Shown: piece after piece, positions 48,160 through 58,913 of the stretch
Layout of the letters: each line of letters starts with the position of its first letter
Position numbering within the stretch: the first letter of the stretch is position 1
Assembly: GCA_036873135.1 (NCBI GenBank)
Contig: JAPTYO010000007.1
Coordinates: 15,978,763 to 16,042,762, forward strand
Origin: Clarkia xantiana subsp. parviflora
Taxonomy: Eukaryota; Streptophyta; Magnoliopsida; Myrtales; Onagraceae
Direction: 5' to 3'
Length of the DNA: 64,000 nucleotides
The notes under the pieces: model-generated
Database searches by the model: none
What the model saw: only the letters and a program-made list of their open reading frames with translations
What the model was told of the DNA's origin: nothing
Translations under genes and position numbers: made by a program

Positions 48160-49525
48160 GGATTAAATACCAATTAGCTAGCTGAACTTTTACTAAAATT
48201 GCAGATAGCTAGCTACACTTTTCTTTAGAGCATTTAGCTAGCTGGACTTTTTTTAAAGTAGCAATAAGCTAGCTATGTTCATTTTTTATATAAAAAAGGG
48301 TTAAGAACCTATGAAAGGTCTGAACTATCACCCATGTTAACGGGAGAGGTCTGAAATTTAAAAAGTTAATAACAGAGGTCTGAAATTTCAATTTTGTTGA
48401 TTTGAAGTTTTCCGTCCATTTTGAGGGTTAAATTTAACGGAATTGTGTGAAATGACATTTTTGCCCCTTTAATATTTTGTTTTATTTAATATCTTATTTA
48501 AGAAAATGTGAAATGACAATTTTACCCCTAAAGTCAAACTAAAGCCACCCAACTCCGGCCACCACCACCCGACTCCGGCAACCACCACCTCGACTCCGAC
48601 GACCACCACCTCGGCTCCGGCGACCCGACTCCGGCCCCGATCGGAGCTCTTTTGGCTCCGATCGGAGCTCAATCGGGGCCGGTGGCTCCAATCGGAGCCC
48701 AATCGGGGCCGGTGGCTCAGATTTTGGCCCAATCGGAGCCTTGGTGGTGGTCGCCGGAGTACGGTGGTGGTCGCCGGAGTACGGTGGTGGTCGCCGGAGT
48801 ACGATTGGTGGTCGCCGGAGTACCGTGGTGGCTTCAAGGGCATTTTGGTCTTTTCACTCCAAGCATGTGAGGGGCACACTTGATAGAAGGGCATTTTTGG
48901 AAATTTATTTTATTTCCGGTCACATGCCAAGCATGTGACCAACTTCCATTAGTTTTAACGGAAAAAACTAACGGAGACCGCTGTTATCAACAAAACAGAA
49001 ATTTCAGACCTCTGTTATTAACTTTTTAAATTTCAGACCTCTCCCGTTAACATGGGTGATAGTTCAGACCTTTCATAGGTTCTTAACCCTATAAAAGATA
49101 ATGGAATTTCTCTCATGAGGAACACGTGATGACGATAACAAAAAAAATTCACACGTCGTACACCCTAACTGTCGGAGATCGCCTGAGACTGCTCATTCAA
49201 AAATTTTGTAAGATGAATCTGCCGCTAGAAAGTGAATCGATTCAAAGAAAATAACGTTGAAGTGCGTCGACAAAAAAATGAATATTCAGGAAAAAAAAGA
49301 TTGAGACAATTTGGTTACGAAATACGTTAGTACAAATTTCAGTCTGTCATATGCTCTTCACGTGAGAAATTCAATTAGTTTTTAACAAAAAAAAAAATTA
49401 ACAGAGCTATCTAATTGCTACTTTTGGAAAAGTCTGGCTAGCTATTTACTCATAAAAATAAAAAAAGTTTAGCTAGCTATTTGCACTTTTAACGAAAGTT
49501 CAGCTAGCTATTTGACATTTAACCC
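48160..49525. mobile_element. Mutator-type element nested in the hAT element
   Basis: The left end GGATTAAATACCAATTAGCT and right end AGCTATTTGACATTTAACCC are inverted relatives. Both arms repeat 'tagctagct' at intervals of about 35-45 bp. The 9-bp duplication TAATATAAA is perfect at 48,151-48,159 and 49,526-49,534. It is itself interrupted by a second Mutator-type element. Confidence 0.85.
48298..49089. mobile_element. Mutator-type element, innermost of the nest, with GC-rich core
   Basis: Nearly perfect inverted ends start GGGTTAAGAACCTATGAAAG and continue for about 90 bp with few changes. The flanking 9-mers TATAAAAAA (48,289-48,297) and TATAAAAGA (49,090-49,098) differ at one position. 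The core (48,540-48,830) contains repeats of 'ccaccacctcgactccg' facing 'cggagtacggtggtgg', which is GC-rich and palindromic overall. This is the youngest insertion of the three. Confidence 0.85.
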
Positions 49526-50054
49526 TAATATAAATTCTAAAATAGTCACTTATGAATATTATTTTTTCTATTTGTATTTTTTTATTATATTAATGGAAAT
49601 TATTTAACATTTCGATATGATATTTTCCATGAAAATGATGATAATTTTAAATGGTAATTGTTAATGTTGGATTTTTGGTTTAAACCGAAAACCGAACTGA
49701 AAAAACCGTACTACCAATGGACGGTTTATTTTTCCTCAAACGGTTTTTTGCTCAAATTTTTAAGGGAAAAATCTGGACCGAAAATGTAGGTACCTGACCG
49801 AAATAAAGCAGAAATCCGGTCCGACCAGTCCGGTTTCACCCCTAGTTGAAAATATTAAGTTTTTTTTTTTTTAATTTTAGGTGTAAATTCGGGTTGTCCC
49901 GAGCCCGTCCCGAATTAGATAATCTCGACTAAGTCAGGACTTTTTCAAAGGTTTAACATCGGATTAGGGACAATAGTGGGAAATCCTAAAAACTAAAGCT
50001 AGGGGACATTTTCCTGAAAAGTCACGCCCATTTGTCCCGAACTCACACCTACGT

Positions 50055-50310
50055 GCAATAAAGAAAAGTTTCTGGTAGCGTACAATAAAGAAAAGCATTT
50101 AGTGGAGTGCAGTAAAGTAAAGCCTTAATCGGCGGTGGCTCTAGTGGCTTGTGATAAAGAAAAGTATCTAGTGGCGTGCAGTAAAGAAAAGTGTCTAATG
50201 ACATGCGATAGAGGAAAAGCCTTTAGTAGAATGGTGACAAAAATATCTGGGATAGCGCTGCACCGTTGGGGTAAAGAAAAACATTTAGTGGCATGCAACT
50301 AGTATATTTG
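50055..50310. repeat. Degenerate 28-bp tandem repeat, right block
   Basis: Imperfect units such as 'tctagtggcgtgcagtaaagaaaag' match the block at 47,280-47,545. The two blocks flank the hAT/Mutator nest. Confidence 0.6.
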
Positions 50311-50639
50311 GGACAATGTTGCGCCGATGGAATAATAAACATGCAATGTTTATCCCTACTTTTTTTCCTAAGTTACGCGATGTGCAACAGCTTAGCGGGA
50401 CGTTCTTTTTATATATATATTATTCTTTATTTTTTTCACTGTTGACTTTGATAGTTCGACAGTGCACATTGATCTCCCTGATTTTGCATGACCTTATTTT
50501 TGGAGTTTTCAGTCCATCAGTATTTTATTTCGTCTCATTTTCCCATGTTTACAATCTCTGAATTTACAATCATTATGCCCTACATTCTGTGAATTTGCCT
50601 AGATTGCGCTCAAGGGCTTTCAACCTAGCGGGGTAACTC

Positions 50640-51600
50640 TCTAAATGTGCCGATGACCTTCACCTATAAGTTCGGACTTATGGGACAGTTGGTTAAGGCG
50701 CACGTCTTATTTTCTATATATAGTATCAGAGTTCACGAGATCGATTCTTGGTGATGCCACTTTAAATGAAAATTTGTTACCTCCTTTAAATGTGGTTGAA
50801 GCCCGTTATGTTTGACCCTGAGTTGGTCAAGGCTTGTGGTCGGGCTGATACACATAGTGTCGAGGAGGCCGGAAGGATGTTAAAGTATAATGTTATTTTC
50901 CACATGGTATCAGAGTCAAAGCCAGCGGGCTGAGTCAAACCCAACGAGCCAACATAGAACAGTCACTTGCTTATATGGGTGCTCAAATACAAACACACCA
51001 ACGGTTGGTGTGACTCACGGTGATATACTCAACACTCCCTCGCACCGTGATGACTTTTTTAACTAAGGCATCGGTTTTAAAATCTGAACGGGTTGAGACT
51101 AATTTTAACAAACCTCATTCTCACGCTCAGGCCCAATTCAGACACAAATATGGTACATGGAGCCAACAATGAGATATAAACCCAACACCGCTAATAATCG
51201 GAACCGGGCTTTGGCTCTGATACCATCTTAAATTCCACATTGGGCCAAGTCAAACTCAATGGGTAAACATAGAGCAATCATTTTCACGAGTGGGGTTTCT
51301 TCCTAAAACCAATTGGTGATAGTAGGAGGTATAAGCCCACTTACTTATCAGAGCGCGTAGGTTCAAATCTCTGCGGCGTCATTTTGAAGAAAAAATAAAA
51401 TCTCCTACTAAAAATGGTGAAGCCCATTATATTTGAATGGTCAATGCTGAGGTGATCGGGTTTATATCCATAGTTTGATCCAGAGTTGGTCAAGGCCGAG
51501 GTGGCCGGGAGGATGTTGAAATATAAGAGTGTGCCGATGACTTTCACCCATAAGTTCGGATTTATGAAACAGTTGGTTAAGGCGCACGTCTTAATTTTTA
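50640..51600. repeat. TRIM/SINE-like repeat cluster with tRNA-Met primer-site motifs
   Basis: 'gtgccgatga', 'ataagttcgga', 'cagttggttaaggcgcacgt' occurs at about 50,648 and again at about 51,532. 'tggtatcagag', the usual plant retrotransposon primer-binding site for initiator tRNA-Met, lies at about 50,905 and its reverse complement at about 51,216. 'ggttggtgtgactcac' and 'ggccgggaggatgttgaaat' type segments are duplicated as well. The likely source is several small non-coding LTR elements (TRIM-like) inserted in opposite orientations, partly decayed. Ends were not resolved. Confidence 0.45.
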
Positions 51601-52781
51601 TAAAAACCGAGTATTTATAATAATAATCTCTACTAATATCAAATCATCTCGTAAAAAGTAAAATAATGGTCAGGAAGATTTTCACAAGATTGGATATGAT
51701 TTAAACATGAGATATTATACCAAAAAATTAATGGCTCAGACATATATATTAGATGACTATATAGCTTCTTCATTTTCATTAGTTTTTACATGGTCTTCGA
51801 TTCAACGCAAAGCAAATGAAGGTAAGAATTGGATTGCCATCTAGTAAGTTTATAACTGGGTTTTTAGTCTCTACCATCTCTTTTGTCATTAGTTGTAACG
51901 AAAATTTGAACCTCCCTAATTTCTAACTGTTGAATAAAACGCATGACCGAAAGTTTAAACCTCCCTAATTTCTAATTGTTGAATAAAATGCATGATTTAT
52001 TGGGAAAAGAAATAATACCTTCTTTATGATATATCACGAGTATAGTTAATTCGGTGCGGGTGAAGTGACGGTGGTGGAAGATAATTAAACGCGTTTGGGT
52101 TAGGTATGCCGTGTATATGTTCACCACACATGATCACGAACCATTCTTTTATATTTAGATTTTAGATTAGATATGAAATCAAAGAACTATGATCTAAAAA
52201 AATATAATTCCGTTTAAATATAAGTATATTTAATGACATCTAAAGAAACTAGTAATTTTAATATTTAAAGTCAATTCTAAAGTTTCTTACCATATATTTA
52301 TAAGAGAAATGATTAATCATGCGAATATGACAGGACGAGTGTCATGCGAAGGAAACAAAATAACACAACAATTAATTTAATAATAAATAAAAAAAGATTA
52401 ACTACACTGATTTCTGTGGTTTTGTATTGTTTCGCATGACATTCGTGCTCCCATGTTCGCATGATATAGCAAAGCTCTATTTATAATATTACACTACGTG
52501 ACATAATTATCGATTCTAAAATTTATTAAAACAAACCAGAAAATCCACATCTTTAATCTTTTTTGTAATTTTAACATTTATAAATATATTTATTTTCTTT
52601 AATTTACTATAATATTATTGTTTTGTTATCGTAATGAAAAAGTTATAACTTTTTCTACCGAGTTCTGTTCTGATTTATGAACATGTTTTGCCATACGAAA
52701 ATAGATGTGAAGTCCTTATAAATGATATTTAATTTTATACATTTTTAATTTAGGTACACTAGTGTAACAAATTAATCAGTG

Positions 52782-52821
<40 letters not shown>

Positions 52822-52992
52822 TTAAAAGAGGAATTTTCATGCAAAAGACGAGTTAATAATATTATGATTCTATTATCTACTCTTAAATTTTTGATCAAAT
52901 ATTCTAATTTTTCTAAAATTGTGTATAACACATGAATCATTGATAACAATAAAATAAATTATTAATGAGATCCGAACAAGATTCAACCTGGA
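51601..52992. other. AT-rich intergenic stretch
   Basis: A (TA)n microsatellite lies at about 52,785-52,818. A short segment around 52,310-52,470 has inverted similarity ('atgcgaatatgacagga' and 'gttcgcatgat', 'tgtcatgcgaa' and 'ttcgcatgaca') and may be another small MITE. No gene seen. Confidence 0.4.
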
Positions 52993-53001
52993 AAAAAAAT
53001 A

Positions 53002-53672
53002 GGGTTAAAGGTCCTTTTGGTACCACATGTTTGCAAAAATTACACTGTTCATACCACTAGTATTTTTTCGTACCGAATTGGTACCATATGTTTCCAAACC
53101 TTACTGTTTTGGTACCTCTGTTAGGGTTCTGTCAAAAACAGCCGTTAAATGGCATGTGCCATGCACGTGACCAGCCCAAAACTTTCAATTTTGTTACAAT
53201 TTAGTCCATCTAATACATCCCTAACTTTTATTTTGTTCAATTTAGTCCTAAAACTTCAAAACCAAACCATTTTCCCAAATTGACCTAGTCGGACTTAATC
53301 TAGGGCTAGGTCCGACCCTGGGTCATGGTCGCCGGACCCAGGCGACCCCGACCCAGGGTCGAATCTAGCCCTAGGCTAGGTCCGGCTAGGTCAATTTGGC
53401 GAAATGGTTTGATTTTGAAGTTTTAGGACTAAATTGAACAAAGTAAAAGTTAATGATGTATTAGATGGACTAAATTGTAACAAAATTGAAAGTTTTGGGC
53501 TGGTCACGTGCATGACACATGCTATTTAACGGCCGTTTTTTACGGAACCCTAACAGAGGTACCAAAACAGTAAGGTTTGGAAACATATGGTACCAATTCG
53601 GTACGAAAAAATACAAGTGGTATGAACAGTGTAATTTTTGCAAACATGTGGTACCAAAATGACCTTTAACCC
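53002..53672. mobile_element. Mutator-type element with about 180-bp inverted repeats and GC-rich core
   Basis: The ends start GGGTTAAAGGTCCTTTTGGT and, inverted, GGGTTAAAGGTCATTTTGGT. The arms remain nearly identical for about 180 bp, including 'ggtaccacatgtttgcaaaa'. The 9-bp duplication AAAAAAATA is perfect at 52,993-53,001 and 53,673-53,681. The core (53,290-53,390) carries 'ctagggctaggtccgaccctggg' type palindromes like those at 38.6 kb, marking one family. Confidence 0.9.
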
Positions 53673-53681
53673 AAAAAAATA

Positions 53682-54600
53682 ATGTAAATGAACTGGTAAA
53701 TGAAATTATTCAGCAAAATTGATCTCAATTCAACTCATCATCTCGATATATACGGAAAGAAAAGTAAAATTGCTACACGCATGTTATGTTAAATGAAAAA
53801 AAAAATTATGGTTAATAACAAAACCGCTACTTGAACTTTGTTACAACCCGATATTCGAAATTTAGTTTAAACAATTATATACTTGAACCTTTTTTTTTTT
53901 TTTTTCAGACCAAATTGCTACATTTGTTAGGTTTTTAACGTGTATCCAATTAGCGAAATACCTTCAATTTGCTATGTAATGTTCAAAATCTCATGATCAT
54001 GACCCAATGTTTCTTCTATCAAATTTAGTGAACAACTAATGTATGCATTGTCGATATATCTCCACCTACAACTAATAGTTTTTTTTTTTTTTTCCAAATA
54101 CAACTAGTATAGTTAAGAGATTAGTTTATTAAATACAAATTTACATGTCTCATTTTATAATTAAGTATAGTATGTGCGTCAAGCGTAACTTAATGTTTTA
54201 ATCAATTACCGTGTTTAATGGATTTTGAATTTTGAATTTCACAACCAAATCTCATAGAATTTATACGTTGATAGAAAAATTCGGTTTCAACGCGCTCTCG
54301 TAATCATTATCTCAAAGAAACCTCACGAGCTATCCATGCATGCTTCCAGTTCCAAGTATTAATTAATTATTTTGCCAGCTTTAACTGAACTGGCTGGGGA
54401 ATATAGCTGGCTATATACTTTACTCAATATTGTTCGTATTTGAGCTACTAATTATTACTACCTACATTACATAGGATCCTTCCTAGCTAGTTCTGATCTA
54501 CCAGGCACGCCAATAAGTCTCAAAAAGTTAGCTGCTATTTGCCGCGGTTTTACAGCTAGATGTTGTCTAGCCCACCTCCACTATACACACACTATAAGAA
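53682..54600. other. XTH upstream region with a Mutator-like end fragment
   Basis: At about 53,811-53,960, 'ggttaataacaaaaccgctacttgaactttg' resembles a terminal arm that recurs at about 63,768 ('aataaccaaaatgctacttaaactttg'), but its partner end is not obvious. The last about 250 bp are the probable XTH promoter. Confidence 0.4.
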
Positions 54601-54608
54601 TATAAATA
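54601..54608 (+). promoter_or_regulatory. TATA box of the XTH gene
   Basis: TATAAATA lies 96 bp before the XTH start codon, followed by a C/A-rich leader typical of plant mRNAs ('catcacataacaccatc'). Transcription would start about 30 bp downstream. Confidence 0.7.
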
Positions 54609-54696
54609 CCCCATCTCATTCATTCACCATCACATAACACCATCTATCTAAACCAAATCTCTCCTTCAATCATTTCTACACAATAAGCCTCATAAC

Positions 54697-55827
54697 ATGG
54701 AACATCCCTTCCACAAATGCTCAACTGTGACCACGATGATCTCCATCTTGCTATTGCTATCAATGGCCGCCTCTGCAGCCGCAGGCAACTTCTACAGCGA
54801 CTTTGAAACCACCTTTGGCGATCAACGAGCAAAGATACTCAATGGAGGCAACCTCCTCACCCTATCCCTCGATAAATATTCCGGGTCGGGTTTCAAGTCC
54901 AAGAACGAGTACTTGTTTGGCAGACTTGACATGCAGATCAAGCTTGTTGCCGGCAACTCAGCAGGCACCGTAACCACGTATTATGTAAGAACAACTTAAT
55001 TCAACTATAATTACCTAACAAATTTATTTATTTATTTATTTAGACATGTTTATATATATTCATGATATCTATAGCTAGTTTTCTTATCACGTTCATTTCA
55101 TGCATGGATATATGCAGTTATCTTCTGAGGGTGCGGCTCATGATGAAATCGACTTTGAGTTCCTCGGAAACTTGTCGGGAAATCCATACACACTTCACAC
55201 CAATGTATTCTCTCAAGGGAAAGGCAACAGAGAACAACAGTTCCATCTCTGGTTCGACCCTACTAAGGCCTTCCACACCTACTCCATTGTCTGGAACGCT
55301 CAACGCATCATGTAAGTATTATATATGTATACTCTCTACTTAATTACTTACAGCTAATACATATAAGGAATGCATGCAAATTATTGAAATTTTGCTTATA
55401 TATTGATGTTTATAAATTTGACAGATTCTTGGTGGACAACATTCCCATTCGAGTATTCAACAACTTGGAATCAATCGGAATTCCATTCCCGAAAGAGCAA
55501 CCGATGAGAATATATTCGAGTTTGTGGAATGCAGATGACTGGGCCACCATGGGTGGACTCGTCAAGACAGATTGGTCACAAGCTCCCTTCACTGCTTCCT
55601 TTAGAAACTTCAATGCAAATGTTTGTGTACGTACACCCGGTTCATCAACTTGTGCATCTACAAACTCGGTACAAGACAGTGCGTGGCAAGACCAAACCCT
55701 TGATGCATCGGGTAGGAACCGGTTGCGGTGGGTGCAGCAGAAGTACATGGTCTACAACTACTGTAATGACGTTAAACGGTTTCCTCAAGGCGTCCCAATC
55801 GAGTGCAAGAGGTCAAGGTTCCTCTAG
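54697..55827 (+). CDS. Xyloglucan endotransglucosylase/hydrolase (XTH)
   Basis: Three exons: 54697-54984, 55118-55311, 55425-55827, joining to 294 residues, the usual XTH length. A signal peptide covers about residues 1-29 ('[16 protein letters not shown]'). The GH16 catalytic motif [10 protein letters not shown] is at 104-113, with E106 as nucleophile, D108 and E110 as acid/base; the conserved N-glycosylation site N114-L-S follows directly. The XET C-terminal domain has the expected cysteines ('NANVCVRT', 'SSTCAST', '[18 protein letters not shown]'). Secreted to the wall, it cuts xyloglucan and rejoins it to another chain, loosening or reinforcing walls in growth. The loop between '[11 protein letters not shown]' and the next strand lacks the insertion typical of strict hydrolases, so transglucosylase activity is more likely. 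Sequence style fits the group I/II TCH4-like members; the number is not assigned. Confidence 0.95.
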
Positions 55828-56740
55828 ATAAAATTATTTTATTTTATGTTCAGATTCGATTTTGTATGTTCATGTTTTAAGAATTATTCATTATTCTTTT
55901 GTAATTAGGTATCTCTTAATTGTAACTCAATTTCTCAAATTTTTTAATCACATCATGTGACAGATTCGTTCAAATTAGATATAAAATTTTACAGCTCGCA
56001 ATTTTTCCTTAAGCGGACGCTAAAGTGAAATGATTTACCGTGTGAAAATATATGTGTGAATGCTATGCGATAAGTAGAAGATTTATTTAATAATAATAAA
56101 AAAAGTCAAAGACTTTCATCACTGTCAAGTGAGTGTTCAACATTTCAACATTCACATGCCACTCGCATGTTTTAGCACTCCTCGACGCTAAAGTAACAAA
56201 TTATCCTAATTAAATCGGTTAGTAATTTATCTGAATACCCAGATTTCAAAAATAATTTGATAATTTATCCAAATCGATCAGGGAGAGAATATGTTTACAC
56301 TAGATTGACCACGAAAACGGGCCATGAACCTATTTGAATTGACCACAAAAACGGCCCATGAACCAGTCATTTCACGTCCCAATGAAATTTGACGTCTACT
56401 TTTTTTTTTTCCAACGGCGTCGACTTTTCTTTGCTCTGCTAGTGTGAATGCACCACCCATGGTTTTCCTACATCAACCAAGCGAATCGTCAAAAGCGGAA
56501 TTGGGTAAATCAAGATATATATAATTTCCAAAAAAGAAAGATATATATGATTTTTAAGTTGAGCGCTACGACAAGTTCATACATATATAAAGCTCATGGC
56601 ATCAAACCCTTAATTACATTACACTGCTCAAAATCAAATTACACTCTTACTTTTGTTTTGCAGTCGTGAAAAACTTTTAACTTTTCCTGCTCATAGCACT
56701 GTGTGTGCAACTGCTTCTCATATTTTTTGTAATATAGTGC
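55828..56740. other. XTH 3' flank and spacer
   Basis: After the XTH stop there is AT-rich sequence. 56,293-56,485 is a segment ('acgaaaacggcccatgaacc...ccatggttttccta') that recurs in the same orientation at about 60,180-60,395. No gene recognised. Confidence 0.5.
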
Positions 56741-56819
56741 ACTTGCGACATCGCTGAGCTGCACCGAGACAACACTGCAGCTTTAAAGTACAAGTTGGTA
56801 GCCCTAGCTTCCTATTGGC

Positions 56820-57030
56820 AAACACTATCGGTGGTCTGTTCCTCTCGCTGTTCGACAACGTCGGTAGGAACTTGCCGAGCAGCGGTAGGCACAACCCGAT
56901 GGTGTTTGCCACCGGGATGAAGGCGATGGCTCTCAACTTGTACTTGAGAGCTGTGGTCTTGTCTCTGCGCAGGTTACCGATGTCGTATGTGCACTCTATT
57001 ACGACAGCAACTGTATACACAGTGTTGTGA
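56820..57030 (-). pseudogene. ZIP-family metal transporter, N-terminal fragment
   Basis: The minus strand reads 'CTYDIGNLRRDKTTALKYKL' followed by 'RAIAFIPVANTIGLCLPLLG' and 'KFLPTLSNSE', the N-terminal and first membrane-helix region of plant ZIP (zinc/iron) transporters. After this the similarity stops: the expected 'FFIIKAFAAGVILATGFIHV' helix is absent and unrelated sequence follows. Only about 65 residues of a protein of about 350 remain, so it is a gene fragment. It lies between the XTH gene and the Helitron. Confidence 0.7.
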
Positions 57031-57172
57031 GTAGAGCAACTTGTGAAAGACTGAAAGTTTCTCATTTTGAGTAATGTAATGAAGATTTGGTGCAATAAGC
57101 TCTATATATGTATGAACGGGTCCTACCTCTCAAGTCTCAACTTGGAAATTAAATATAATTTGATTTCCAATG

Positions 57173-57203
<31 letters not shown>

Positions 57204-58204
57204 GAAAAGAAAAGGAAAGGATGAGGAAATATATATATATATATATAATAAGAAGTTTCTGGTTTAGGCATCATGACAGATAGAAACTAGGTGACTCATC
57301 TACTATATTATATTAATTCGGCATCGGAAGCCCTCTGACTGACACGTGGACAGTTTGTCCAGTCAGCGTTGCCTAATTTAATAGGGGTTCTCTAAATTTA
57401 GATACATAATATTGATTGATTAAAAATTAAGAAATATTTTTATCTCCTATTTTGGTCTCTACGCAATTTAAAGAAACAAATTAATTAAAAATTTCCTTTT
57501 AAATAGCAAATCTATACAGTTTGGCTCCGGAAGACTACAGGTTGCCACGTAAGCAATGTATATATAGGAAAGTCATTATTATATGTACCTAATAACTAAT
57601 GAAAAAATCGGCAAAAAATACAACTAATGAAAATTAATTATTAAATACTAAATAATATAATTAGGAGAATATAATATAAATTCGTTGAGATATGTACTTG
57701 CTAAACATATAAGAAAAGTAATAAGATCAAATAAAATATTTCAAATATGAAGTCTTACTATAAAATCATGTTCTTAAATACTTGGCAAAAACCACGTCCT
57801 TAAACAATTGCATTTAATAGAATAGTTGTTTATTTCGTTTCTAAATATTACAACTAATAAGATCAAAGAAAATATTCAAAATTTAAAGTCTTACTATATT
57901 TCAAATAAAATATTTCAAATAATCACCAGCCTAAATACATGAAAAAAAATTACGTTCCTAAATTGCTTTGATAGATTAGTTGTTTATTACATTTCTAAAT
58001 TACAACTAATAAAATCAAATAAAATATTCTAAATATAAAGTCTTAATATATTAGTTCCACAAATAACTAATAATACTAAGTAAAACATTCCAAATATAAA
58101 GTATTTAACATATTATAATAAATCATATATATTTATTTTAAAATTTATATACACAATTTAATTGCTTATATATATATACCTTAGCTATCATCTTCGTCTA
58201 ATAT

Positions 58205-58670
58205 TTTGTTGGGGCCGAGCGTCCAATATTTTTTGAAGTTGCAACGTGAATATAAAGCCTTAGTTTTTAGATAGTTATCATATTCGTTTGACATAGTTGG
58301 GGCAGGGTAGTCCAAAAGACTATTTTGAGGTCGAAGCGTGAGTATATGGTAAGTAATCCTGTTAATTCTCTTAATATGAATTTTCTTTTGAGCTTAGAAA
58401 TCTTCTAATCATGTTAAAATTGCAATTGATTCGCTTAACAAAAATATATTTTGAAGAAATTGTTGGATGAATTTTACCTTCGTTGGGGGAGGGTAGTCCA
58501 AAAAGGCTCTTTTGAGGTCAACGTGTGAGTATAAATAAGGTAAGTAAATTTGTTGAGTCTATGAATATAATTTTTCTTTTGAGCTTAGAAATCTTCTAAT
58601 TATGTCAAAATTGCAATTGATTCGCTTAACGAAAATATATTTTGAAGTAATTGTTGGATGTAATTTTTTT
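58205..58670. repeat. Tandem repeat of about 185 bp inside the Helitron
   Basis: 'gttggggcagggtagtccaa' occurs in three related versions (about 58,210, 58,298 and 58,484). 'cttttgagcttagaaatctt' with the following about 90 bp occurs twice (from about 58,384 and about 58,573). Units are about 185 bp apart. Confidence 0.7.
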
Positions 58671-58826
58671 CTCGAGTGATTCGACCTGAACAAGAAGTCA
58701 TATATTCATATTAGGATGTAGAGCTTTAGATTGGATCAATAGTGTTCGAATAAGGAAGGAAAAAATCGAAACATTGTCAAATATCACTGCAGAGAGATGA
58801 AGTATATTTAATCTTACACATAACTA

Positions 58827-58865
58827 CCAAATTTAACGTACATAATTGTGTACGTTAAATTTGGT

Positions 58866-58911
<46 letters not shown>
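58827..58911. repeat. Perfect palindrome plus (TA)n tract
   Basis: The arms 'taccaaatttaacgtaca' and 'tgtacgttaaatttggta' are perfect inverted copies 6 bp apart, followed by about 20 TA repeats. It would form a strong cruciform or RNA hairpin. Confidence 0.85.

Positions 58912-58913
<2 letters not shown>

Larger units (their letters stand above)
47874..49844. mobile_element. hAT-type element, outermost of a three-level nest
   Basis: The ends are TAGGGGTGAAACC and GGTTTCACCCCTA, an inverted pair of 13 bp. The 8-bp duplication GTTGAAAA is perfect at 47,866-47,873 and 49,845-49,852. The outer arms contain 'aaccggtccggaccgg' motifs. A poly(A) run of 44 lies at 47,939-47,982. Without the inserted element it would be only about 0.6 kb, so it is non-autonomous. 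A Mutator-type element (48,160-49,525) sits within it. Confidence 0.85.

Noticed and set aside
50680..50790. tRNA gene suggested by 'cagttggttaaggcgcacgtctta' and 'gagatcgattcttgg'
   Set aside because: The A-box and B-box-like motifs are present but no cloverleaf or acceptor stem can be formed; it fits a tRNA-derived or TRIM repeat better.
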